From contig OZ022584.1 in the NCBI GenBank assembly GCA_963669155.1, positions 6,273,681 through 6,337,680 on the forward strand: a stretch of 64,000 nt of DNA. The letters are read 5' to 3'. The notes below the pieces were generated by a model. It ran no database searches and was not told where the DNA came from. It saw only the letters and a program-made list of their open reading frames with translations. Each line of letters starts with the position of its first letter. Within the stretch, counting starts at the first letter, position 1. This DNA is from Arbacia lixula (taxonomy: Eukaryota; Echinodermata; Echinoidea; Arbacioida; Arbaciidae). Below, one piece after another: positions 50,501 to 62,500 of the stretch. The translations under genes were made by a program, and so were the position numbers.

Positions 50501-53500
50501 CAAATGAAAAACAGTGTGTATAGTACCCATGTACTCAGTAAAATCTTCAATTACAAAACTTTAAAATTCTACACTTAAAGCTTTGTGACAATGTTACAGT
50601 GCTCCAATTTTACAAACTAGCAGATATATATATATTGGGTATAGCTATCTGTAAGTAAGAATATCTTCAACTGGAGAACTACAGAACTGTATGTGTAGTA
50701 TGCCAAGAACTTTTGTTAACAACTGCAGACAGCGAAGTAATATATTTCATGAAAATTTTGGGCAGCCATATATCTCACCCATCTGAACCCAAATATTGTG
50801 ATATTAGCTGTCAAGCATACTTCTGGTTTAGCTGGTTGTCCGTCAATATGGCATACTTGGCAGCAGAAGAGTGAGTCAGGAGAGATTAGAGAGGTAGATA
50901 ACACAGCGATTGGGTTGCACTGCTCTGCTGAACAGGATGGTGAATCATACGACACGTTTCCATCATGCTATAATATGATACGACGCAGTTACAAGATTTC
51001 ATGAACGTTTTCCGTCCACTCCGTCCAGGCATAATACGATTCTATGCACAATTCGATACAACTACATTACAAGGAATCTATAAGCACGTTTCCACATGGT
51101 ATAATCTGATTCTAAACACGTTGTTAGAGTGAAAGTTTTTAGAAATTCAATTTTGTACTCTTTAAGTAAGACTGCACTGAAATTTAAAAGAAGGGAGTTG
51201 CAAGCAACTCCCATCTCTATTCCCAACAGGTTAGGGGCATCATATTCAATACACCACTATCATTGTGAATGCAAATTTCATGCATGTCGTTCGAACAATA
51301 TGTTACTCATAGTAACCCCAAAGCTTGTCCAAGGTTTTTCCGACCTACAACAAATGATTGATTCAGAGTGAATTCTACTCATTGCAAATTAATCACTATA
51401 CAGATGACAGTCATAACTCATTACTCCTTAGGCAGTTAGGGAGAAAGTTGTGAATACATATTATTGTACATCAGTACATGTAGCATGATTATGTTGGGAA
51501 ACGTGTGTGAAGCCAACACTTCTCACCGGGCTTGGCTACCTGCTCACTTGAAGAAACAGCACTTGAACTTAATAAGGGGAACCTTGAACAGATGGCAGTG
51601 ACTGGGTGACCATGTGACCATGACAGATAGCAAAGCTTGGCTTCACAAGATAGACCTGCAGCCATGTTAAGTTGGCTGCATCACAACACAGACTTGTTAC
51701 GGTAGAGACTAACAGCAGCATCATAATCTAATTTCCCCTTTGAACAATTATCTGGATAATATATCTTTCTCCTACAGTCTCAAATGACAAGAAAAATCAG
51801 TTTCAAGTGCTTTTGTCAACCCTTTGCAGCATTATTTATGACAGTAATGCTCCTTATGTGAATGCTGTATCTTTCTAGAATATTGAACCCTTAAATGAAA
51901 GGAGCCAAGTAGAGCAAAAATATTCATGAGGCAAGGATTCCACAAACCAATTTCTCAAATTCCATATCTTTATCGGGTAAATCCATTTATCTCTCAAAAC
52001 AACATCTCATAGAGTAGAAATTTAACCAAATGAAGCAGGAATCATAAATATGGAAAAATGCTACAAATAATCCTGATTATGTAAATGTAAAAAAAGAGCA
52101 CTGGTATAAGCTTACAATGGTACTGTAAATACTACATAGCGAGTAAAATACAGTTGACTGTGAAGCCTGCTGTGTAGCTTAAAGCTAGGCTTCACAGCTC
52201 TATTATTAAACCCAGCTAGCCTGCTCCATCTGGCTCCGCTGGTCAACTACCCCTAGTGACCTTTTCCCAGCATTTCAAGAAAACATAATTCCTTGATAAT
52301 TCCACAAAGTCTCAAAATTCCATGATAATTATTTCAACTCATTTCCAGCTTCACATGTTTTCTATGTTGTTGCAGTGAACTATTTGCAGTAAAAAACACT
52401 ATAATGTAAAACTAATGAGTACTTTTACACATGTAATGGCCTCCCTCCCTTCTCCCCTTGTTTTGATATGCAACCAAATAAAACAGAGTCTGACTGACTA
52501 CTTCCTGATTTGAGGCATCATCATCAAATTCCCTGACCTTTCCCTGACTGGAAAAAAAAAGTAAAATAATTTTCCCTGATTCCCTCGATGGGCTGGGAAC
52601 CCTGAATGCTGATTCTACCACCATTCTTGGTGCACCCGATTGTTTCTTCTTCTCATTAAACTTTACGGTACTAGATCCACTCCGCACAAGTGTGGGGTCT
52701 CTTACCTGGTAGGCAGGTCTGAAGGTGGTCGATAGTGGCAGTGATGTTACGTAACATATTCCTGGTCTTCTGAAGCTCCTCTGCTTTCTCAATGACCGGG
52801 TGACCAGACTTCTGCAGGGACTGGTTCGTCTGTAAGACCCCATCCTAGTGTGAAAGATAGGCAACAACATTTTCATTGCAGGTTCAAATCCTGTCTGGTT
52901 CCACAGGTGGTATTCTGAGCATCGTTTTATCTCTGTTTTATCTTTCTGTTTTACCTCTGTTGTAAGTCAGTGAGTTACAACAGCGCTAAAACAGTTGTTA
53001 AACGGTATTCTGAACACCGTTTTAACCGTTTTGTAAGTCAGGAAAACCACGCCCACCGCAACAACTATAACCAATAGGAAATGTTGTTAGAGGTAGCATA
53101 TAAGAAGTTTTAACCAATCCGATTGCTCCCTTGGGCAAAAGCGCCCGAAACGCGCCTTGCTTTAATATGCGCGTTTAAGTGCTATATTTTGCGCTTAATT
53201 TATTGCATTGGCTTTTTTGCTTGTGTTAATGTTGTGTGCATGTTATGCGAGAGAATTAAAAAAAAAACACAATTTGCTGAAGATAGTCATGGCAAAGGTT
53301 CGAAGAGGTGTGAATTTTCTCGCAGAAGAGGTTGAGCGATTAGTTGTTGAAGTTGTAGCGAGAGAAGATTGCCGCCATGACATAACTATAAAAAGTTCAA
53401 ACACCACCCACCCTGTTTCATCTCACAGGCATATATTTGCACATGGGCAGAGTTACAACAGAAGATAAAACAGTCGTCAGAATACCGTGTTACAGATATG

Positions 53501-56500
53501 GTTGTACTGTTTGCGCCAAAAGTTACGCGCGTGCGCACAAACTATGACAATGGCATGCGCGGGCAAAGGGAGAGAGATAAAACAAACGTTAAAAGAGAGT
53601 TAAAACAATAGTTACAACAGAGATAAAACGGTGTTCAGAATACCGATTAGGTACAACAGACTTAAAACAGAGATAAAACGGTCTCAGAATACCACCCCAG
53701 GATTTTTGTCAGACTTGTTTTTCATTCAATTACAGGATGGAGCACGCTATCCTTACTACTAGGTGTATGCCTAAAATTTCTTTGTAAACATTTATTATTT
53801 CAACTTAGTTTTGGGTACATGTACATTTGCAATCATGTCTCATTCCTTTCTTCAATGATCACAAAACTACTATCTTAGATCGAGCAACAATGAGAATAAG
53901 TATCCCTTCAGTTTTTATTTTCAATCATATCTTATTCCTTTCCTTCATTACCAGACTTCTGCATAGAATGGTTCTTTCACAGCATGATGCTTGTGCTAGA
54001 AAACAATCAATTTTATCCTGTACATCTCTTCGCTTCAGGGCTCTCATGACCAAATTAAGAATACATGCATATTATGCTCAAAGATAATTACTTGCAATAA
54101 ACTATGCAGGTTAATGTAAATTTGTTCCGGTAGATGTTACTATGGTATCATATGTGTACTTGCAAGTATTCATACACACCATTCAAACATACCCAATCAC
54201 TGCCTTGAAACAATGTAAATGTTGTTTAGAAAAAAATTAACAAAGTAGTTCGCAACACTTGAGCCTTGTATGAGTACATTTCTTCATCTTGGTATGCTGA
54301 CATTCAAATGCATTGTTAATTGTCAAGCAAGGATACCACTGTGAAGTAAATCATCATGAAACTAAATCTTGAGTACAGTATTGCAGGGCTGAATGTGCTG
54401 CATGAATGTGTCTTGCAACCATAAAATCACATTTAGATCTGCTCTGAGCACTAAGTGCAAGCTTCTAGGAGCCCAACAGTGATACCTACACTACAGCTCA
54501 AAAGAATTGGCATAGGGGAAGGGAAAAAAAAGAAAGGGAAGGAGCCGCAGTTTTAAACCGCCATATATTTTGTCCAGTTCAGCATGAAACACAATGCTTT
54601 AGCCTAAAAAGCATCATGTTTCATGCTGAACTGGTTTAAAACTGCGGCTCCTTCCCTTTCCCTTTCCCTTTCCCTATACCAATTCCTTTGAGCTGGAGTG
54701 TATATATGTACAAGTATGTGTACAATATGTGCAATGAGTCAATGACACAATGCAAGATGAATATAATGCCACACATTGGAAGTTTTAGGATTGGCATTTT
54801 ATAAGCAAATATGAAAACATATCTCTACACTTGTATGAAAATAAGCAAGAAATACACAAGATTAATACATTGGTAGTAATAGTTAAAGGGTTACTAAATT
54901 AGAAAACTAAGTTCCCTCTAATCTATGTAAAATTATCCACTAAAAACAAATTTCACATTCGTTTGCCGCAATTAAGTCTCATTTTAATGAAAATTTGAAA
55001 AAACGCATGCCTCAAGGGACGTATGAGAAGTAAAAATTCCATAGATTGTACGGAAGTCAACAATAGACCATTTTCGTAATGTATTCACAACTTTCCCCCT
55101 AACTGCGTAGTAACGCGTTATTGCATTCACCTGTATCTTGTCATTCAGATTAAATGGATGGAATGCACTTTGAATTTATTAGTTGTTGCTACTCAGACAA
55201 ACCTCGGACAAGCTTTGGGGTTCCCAATGGTAACGTATTGTTTGAATTGTGTGAATAAAACATTTTATTTACGTCGTTGGCATTTATGGCATTTTGACTT
55301 CTCATACCTCACTTGAGGCGTGCGTTTTTTCAAATTTTCGTCAAAATGAGACTCTATTGCAGCAAACGAATGTGAAATTCGTTTTCAGTGGATAATTTTA
55401 CACAGATTAGTGGGAACTTATTTTTCTAATTTAGTAACCCTTTAAGGGTAGTACATGTATGTTTGTAAGCTGAATGACAAATCAAACTCATACTGTATAC
55501 CAGGAAATGGCCTCGCCAAGTTTAAATCAATGTGCCGTTTTCATCTGACTGCCCTTACAATATTTGTCCAATTAGCAAATAGCACAAAGGTCTAAGGAAG
55601 ACTGCCCTGAGCTGGCCATACTATCATGTCGCATGAAACCCATTTAAGAGATTTTGCCACTTACATGTAGATCTCATGAATAGCCACCGACAACGCATAG
55701 CGATGACTGACTCGCCCAAACACAACGCCTTCGGCAGGATTGCGATGGGAACCGAACCCAGGATCTGACCAATGAGAGACAAACTCTCGAACAATCAATC
55801 TACACGACTGTTCCATGGCTGCTTTTACCTGCCTTAAGTCTCACTAATTATACAAAACATTGATTCTTGTGGTACTTTGGTGGGGACCAAACAAAGGGCC
55901 TGACCTACACTTCTGCTCAAAGGAATTTGCATAGGGAAAGGGAAAGGGAAGAGAGGGTAGGAGCCGCAGCTTTAAACCGCGGTATATTTTGTCCAGTTCA
56001 GCATGAAACACGATGCTTTTTAGGCTAATGCATCATGTTTCATGCTGAAATGGACAAAATATACCATGGTTAAAAACTGTGGCTCCTTCCTTATCTTCCC
56101 TTTCCCTTTCCCTATGCCAATTCCTTTGGGCTGTAGTGTACATGTATTAGAGGCAAACACTCTAGCAATGGAGCCACACCACTGTTCCACATGTGGCTGA
56201 TTTTACCTGCTCTGGGTAAAACACATAACGCGTCTCTTCTTCTACGACTTTGATGGGGATCAAACCCAGCGCTCAACCGCTCCTCCACTCACCTTGAGTC
56301 TCTTGGCGTGTGCTCTGACTTGTAGTAGCTCTCCGACGCTGTCCACAAACCCCTGATAGTGGAAGTTACACATCCGCTCAATGTCCCGATCATGGTCGGC
56401 AATACGAGCCTTAAGGTGCTCTCCAAACTCCTGCTGTCCTTTCCCATCCTGGATGGCTCTGAAATGGGTTTTGAAGAAAAAAAATTGTCCTTGTTAACTC

Positions 56501-59500
56501 TTCAAGTACCAAGCCAGGAAAACCCCATCCACTTCTCATAATGAACATTTCATGCCTAGACAGTACCAATAATCAGGAACTTGATCAATGTCCTCAGAGT
56601 GACAATACATGCTCTTTCTCTGCCTTTGATGTTATCTCTGAAGAAAATTTAAAGATTATCATCACTAAAATGTCTAATGCTTCTTGCTCGTTGGACATTG
56701 AACCAACATGGCATTTAAAGAAATATGTTTTGTATCATATCTCGGCTCTCACCAAGGTGGTCAATTCCTCTTTACAATCAGGAGTTTTTCCAGTAGCATG
56801 TCACCAGGCCTTAATCACACCTGTGCTTAAGAAAACTACACTAGATTATCAAGATCTGAAAAATTATAGACCTGTCAGTAATTTAAGTTTTGTAGCTAAA
56901 GTTATTGAGAAAGCTGCAGCGTCTCAATTGGTTGAATACCTCACCACTAACAACTTATATGATCCTATGCAATCAGCCTATCGAATGAATTTTAGTACTG
57001 AAACTGCTCTTCTAAAGCTTCAAAATGACACATTATCTTATTTCGACCAACGAAAGACGGTTTTTCTTGTGCTTCTGGATCTGAGTGCAGCCTTTGACAC
57101 AGTTGACCACAAGATCTTGGTAAAACGACTTGAATCAAATTTTAAGGTGTCAAATGTTGCTCTACAATGGTTGCACTCATATCTCACTGGCTGGACATCT
57201 CGTGTTAAAATATCAGAGCAAGTTTCAGCTCCTTGGACTTGCGAATACGGTGTCCCCCAAGGGTCTGTTATGGGCCCTTTACTCTTCAATGTTTATATCA
57301 CTCCTGTGTCAACTATAATTCGTAAGCACAATCTTTTCTATCTTATCTATGCCGATGATATTCAACTATATGATGCGTTTGATCCTCGTTCACCATCAAG
57401 TATGCAAAGAGTGTTAGAAAGAATTTCGTTATGTATTGCTGAGATAAACACGTGGATGACTTCAAATTTCCTCAAACTAAATGTTTCTAAAACTGAATTC
57501 ACTATACTATGTCGGAAAAACCAATTCAATGAAAATCTATCCAACGTAAAACTCAATGTATGTGATAATGAAATTGCACTATCCTCTAAAGTTAAGAATC
57601 TTGGCATATGTATTGACTCGTGCTTTACACTCTAATCTCACGTCAGTAATACTGTACGTACCTGTAATTTCCATCTTAAGAATCTGTGGCGCATTAGAAG
57701 ATTTATCAATGAAAAAACTTGCCATCATGCAGTTAGGGCACTTGTACTTTCTCGACTTGACTATTGTAACAGTCTCTTTTCAGTTCTTTGTGTTAAAGAT
57801 CAGAAAAAACTTCAGAGTGTTCAGAATCGTGCCGCACGTTTAGTGTTTTCAGTTGGTCGCAATATACATACGTCTCCTTTGATTAGGGAACTCCATTGGC
57901 TCCCTTTTTCTCAACGTGTCAAGTTCAAACTTTGTCTGTACATTTATAAATTGATTAACAGTACTGGTCCTTCATATCTTGTAAACACAATTGCTCATTA
58001 CACACCTGCTCGTAATCTACATGTACGTTCCCTAAATGATACCACCAAACTTGTTATTCCGAGAACAAACCTCTCCATAGCAGAAAAACGTTTTAGTATA
58101 GCTGGATCTAGAGTTTGGAATACACTCCCCTCTTCCATCCGAACAACACCGACCATATCATCTTTCAAACGACAACTTAAGTCATATCTTTTTCCAAATA
58201 TCTAGTTTTATATTTTCATTTATTTAATGTGTATTTGTTTTGATGATTTTTGCTATCACTATTTGGTTCGACTTGGCTAACCCATCTGGGGCCTGGTGGC
58301 CTCAAGTGCTATACTAGAGCTTCTGTGAATAATGTGCTGACCGGGCTTGTCCCTTAAATTGTCGGTGAACGAAGCAGCAAGCAAGAGGCCACCAGGCCTC
58401 ATCTGGCACAGTTGAGAACTCCAATGGTTGAAAATGCAATTTAATGTACATATTTATATTTTATATCTGATTGTAAGCGCTGTGATACTTTTTGTGTACA
58501 GCGCAGATAAATAACCATTATTATTATTATTATTATGTATGGTAATGAGTATGTTAAAGAGCGTGTGATATAAAATTCACGCTAGACTAAGCATTTAGAA
58601 ATATGCATTCTGACTCACAAAGTGATGCACTGTTTACATGACAAACATGTTGTTTAATGGTTCTAAAAGGTCTATGACATTTAAAGATAGGATGGCCCTC
58701 TAAGGAAGTCATGAAACAGCAGTATACCCTAACGATAACATGTATAAAATTTCAGTCATAGCTTCACAAACATTATCAGGAAAAGTGAAGAACTGTTCTT
58801 GTCTACGTTTGAAACGTAGCAACCATAGTCCTACATTCATAAACTGTATTGCAGCAAGATTCTCGCAAGAACTTCAGCAAGGTTCTCGCATCAAGGTTCT
58901 CGCATCAAGATTCGCAGCAAGATTCTCAGCAAGGTTCTCGCATCGCACACACTGCTTGCATTACCCTAAACAATCACAGACCTCTGTTCAGACTGTTTGG
59001 CTGACAACTGCGATGTGCAGTCTCCAGGCTGCAGGAAACACTGGGTTTTTGCATGACCCGTCCAAAATAAATTCAAAATTTAAAAATCATTATAAACCAG
59101 TTTCCTTCTCTAATATGTGACGGACGTTCTTATAGAGTATCTCCATCAATATTCTGTGTTTTTTTACCAAATTTATTTTTGTTTAACCTGCAAAGGGGCT
59201 ACCCTGTCTTTAAGCATTAATTGCTACCAGCAGAGATGATCTGAGGAGCACTAATGCTGTCTTGCATGTGTACATGTATGCAATATCATGGCATGGGAAT
59301 GGCAAAGGTTTTTTGACAAGACTGCAAACCTTATTATTTACTGAACATGTTTAGATTATGCACTTGCGCTTAAATATTTGGCATGCTGATTCTGATCATG
59401 TTTCGTCCATGTTGGGAATCATCATTCTGTCTTGAGTGTATATCCACCAAAAATCTCACTACCAGTTATTACATTCTAACTCAGAAATTGGATACAAGGA

Positions 59501-62500
59501 GTAAGAACATACATAAAGATATCTCAAAGCTGGATATAACTCCAATAACACATTCAGACTAGTATAAGAGCAGTAAGTTAGAACCTGGGGAAGATTTTAG
59601 TAACATTGAACAAATTGACAAAGCGACATAAACTTATGAATATCGCAATCACCATCATCAGCACTATCATGATTGTTATACCGTGCAGTGCCAATATCAC
59701 TGATCTGCCAGTGATCGCACAAGGACAATGTCCACACAATAGAACGCCATTCATACATGTACATGTTTTTATGTGACTTGTTGTAACGCCTTGTCAAGTT
59801 GCCAATGAAGGATTCTATACATGGTACCCCACACTTCATGTTTAAATGTCATCAAACTTTTGATCTACACTGAATGTTCCTGGTTGTTCTGGGCCTACTT
59901 GGTGAAAGATTTTTCTTAAAAATATTTGTGACCATTGGAAACATGACTTTCCACACATAACACCATACATGTACATGTACACTCCAGCTCAAAGGAATAG
60001 GCATAGGGAAAGGGAAAGGGAAGAAAAGAGAAGGAGCCACAGTTTAAAACCATGGTATATTTTGTCCAGTTCAGCATGAAATACGATGCTTTTTAGGCTC
60101 AAGCATCATGTTTCACGCTGAACTGGACAAAATATACCGCGATTTACAACTGCGGCTCCGACCCTTTCTTTCCTTTCTCTTTCCCTATGCCAATTCCTTT
60201 GAGCTGTAGTGTACATCATCATATCAAGCATAATATTCTCATCAGAACATCACACCAACAAAATAGCTGTGACAGGCTATGTTAAAGCATACCAAATAAA
60301 AACAGACTCTGCATGAAGCACTAACAAATAAGACAATATTACCCTCGAATGTTGAGCATAAATATCCATTCTTCAGCCCGAAGTATATAGTCTGGATGCG
60401 TAACTTGTTTGAAAGCACTACATATCCAGTATTTGAGATTAGAGAGCATTGCAGATGTACATGGACTCCTTCAGATAAACTTCCAGCTGGACAGCAAATT
60501 GTTACATACCATACTTCAGTACAGTAAAAACACTGTTATTCTTCAGCATGCAGTAAATCACTACTTTTTCAAGGCTTGCGTTATTGTGAATGAAGAGTTG
60601 GTACGTTCCCAGATTAAGATCCACAACAATCAAAGAATCACTTTCTTTGGCTCACACTAATGCAGACATCAGATCAAACAATTGAAAAGGAAAGGAAAAA
60701 ACAGATTGCGAGGCAACAAGTGGATTTGAGTGGAGAGCACAGCCAGCCATCATCAATCGATTTGGCTTGTAGCCTAATCTTGAGCAATCTCTTAGACAAA
60801 GGGTTTAGGACAGCATCTTTGAAAGCTACAGTATAAAATAATAACATTTTTAGTAGTATTTCCTAATATGGGTAAAGCCTTCCGATAATCACTTTTGTCA
60901 TTTCCTCTAAATGTGGAGACATTTTTTTGTTAAACGTTGTAAAGTTGACAGAATTAACAGCTGCAAAACCACTCAATGTCATGTTAAACATCAGGGATTA
61001 TGTTTTGTTTACAATATTGTGTTGACGGGTCTCTCAGAATCAAGTCACAGTGATAGTGCAACTGGGCAGTGAATTACATATTGGATTACACATCTGTTAA
61101 TACATGCATACATGAGGTTAGATCTTGTAGATTCTAGGTGATAAATTGCCATAGCTCCAAATGGCATTGTCCTGATGTAAAACTAAAAATACCTGGAACA
61201 AGTCAAGTAATTTGTACTGAATCATTGCACATGCACAGCCAGCTTTACAGTTATACACAGGCATACGTACAAGCCTGTCAATGCCATGGCCGTGACAGCA
61301 CGTACTCGCCATGACTTGATAAACCTGTGCTTGTGCCGCGAGGAACTTCATTGCCAAGCCGACATCAAGATCATACATATTTCACAACCACAAAAATACT
61401 TTTTACCCCTTCATTAGAAGCAAAAGAAAATGGTATAAACATAAAGAAACATTAAATAATTTACCTACCGCACTAACAAGGAAGCAGCTGTGCTGTAGAC
61501 AGCAGTTGGACAATACAGCATTTTCCCTTATATTTGCTCTACAGGCTATTGCTATCCTAGTTACACTTTATTACCAGACTTCCGAGTTTGCATGTAGAAC
61601 CACAGCCTGTCTACCCTATGCCTATGGCATGCACTGTATACACTGCACGACCCCCCAGCCCCACACACCCAACACATACTCTCAACAGTCACTGACTCAG
61701 ACTCGGCGAGTGATAAGGCACTTCCGCCGAGTTCACTCATCCACCTCACGTATTTCACCACTGATCATAAATGTAACCTGAATATCTGGCCCACAGATGT
61801 TGAATCAGAGTCCTCGATGATATGAATTAGCCTTTCTAGATCGTGTTTGGGCTCATCGGGGTAGGAGAGAAGCTGTTGATCCCCGCTAGCACTAGCCATC
61901 TCGACTGACTCGGTCGCGGCCATGAAAATACCCACTATCTACGTGCGATTCCACTGACGTGCGCTTGCGCTGCGGGGCCACACCGCCCAGCGCTCTCGCA
62001 GCCCATCCCCATGTCCCGCTGACTGATTCGGCTCGCACATTTTACGTGTGTTGACAGGAAAGTTCGACCTGATACCAGTGCCAGAATTATTTATGCATGA
62101 GGCCAAGAGGCAAAATAAGAAGGGGTCAGCTGGGGCTATTCATTTCCCTTGCAAATTTTTGATTAATTGGCTTTTCCGACAACAAAGTTCTCACCAACTT
62201 TGTAACTTTCAACGGGGTGTTAAGTATCAAACTCAGTAACACGACATATGTTAACCGTTGCTTACATTAGTAAACCCGCGGGGGAGTTTCTACCAAACTG
62301 CAACGGGTGCATCACGTACCCCCGTACACCGGAATTCAATCCGGAAGAGGCGCCATTATACGACATGCATTCAACTTCGTTATTATTAGATTGTTACTAT
62401 AAAACTCTCAATCGCTCTACTGTTATGCTAATATTAATTGATTAAGCATTTATTATCCTTTCAAAAAAATGATGGATAAATCAAATGTGACTTATATTAT

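Larger units (their letters stand above)
48444..52705 (-). other. EXOC6: EXOC6 intron 3
   Basis: Contains a G-rich patch near 48738-48770, a dispersed repeat, and a TTAA-flanked foldback element. From 49960 to 52700 I see nothing beyond ordinary AT-rich intron. Confidence 0.75.

Noticed and set aside
52880..52900. B-box-like GGTTCAAATCC as a tRNA gene
   Set aside because: No A box or acceptor stem at the right distance, so it is probably chance or an old SINE scrap.
61118..61378. 86-aa minus-strand ORF upstream of the LINE as an extra EXOC6 exon
   Set aside because: No splice-site pair gives a phase matching exon 1 or 2, and no Sec15 similarity is visible.
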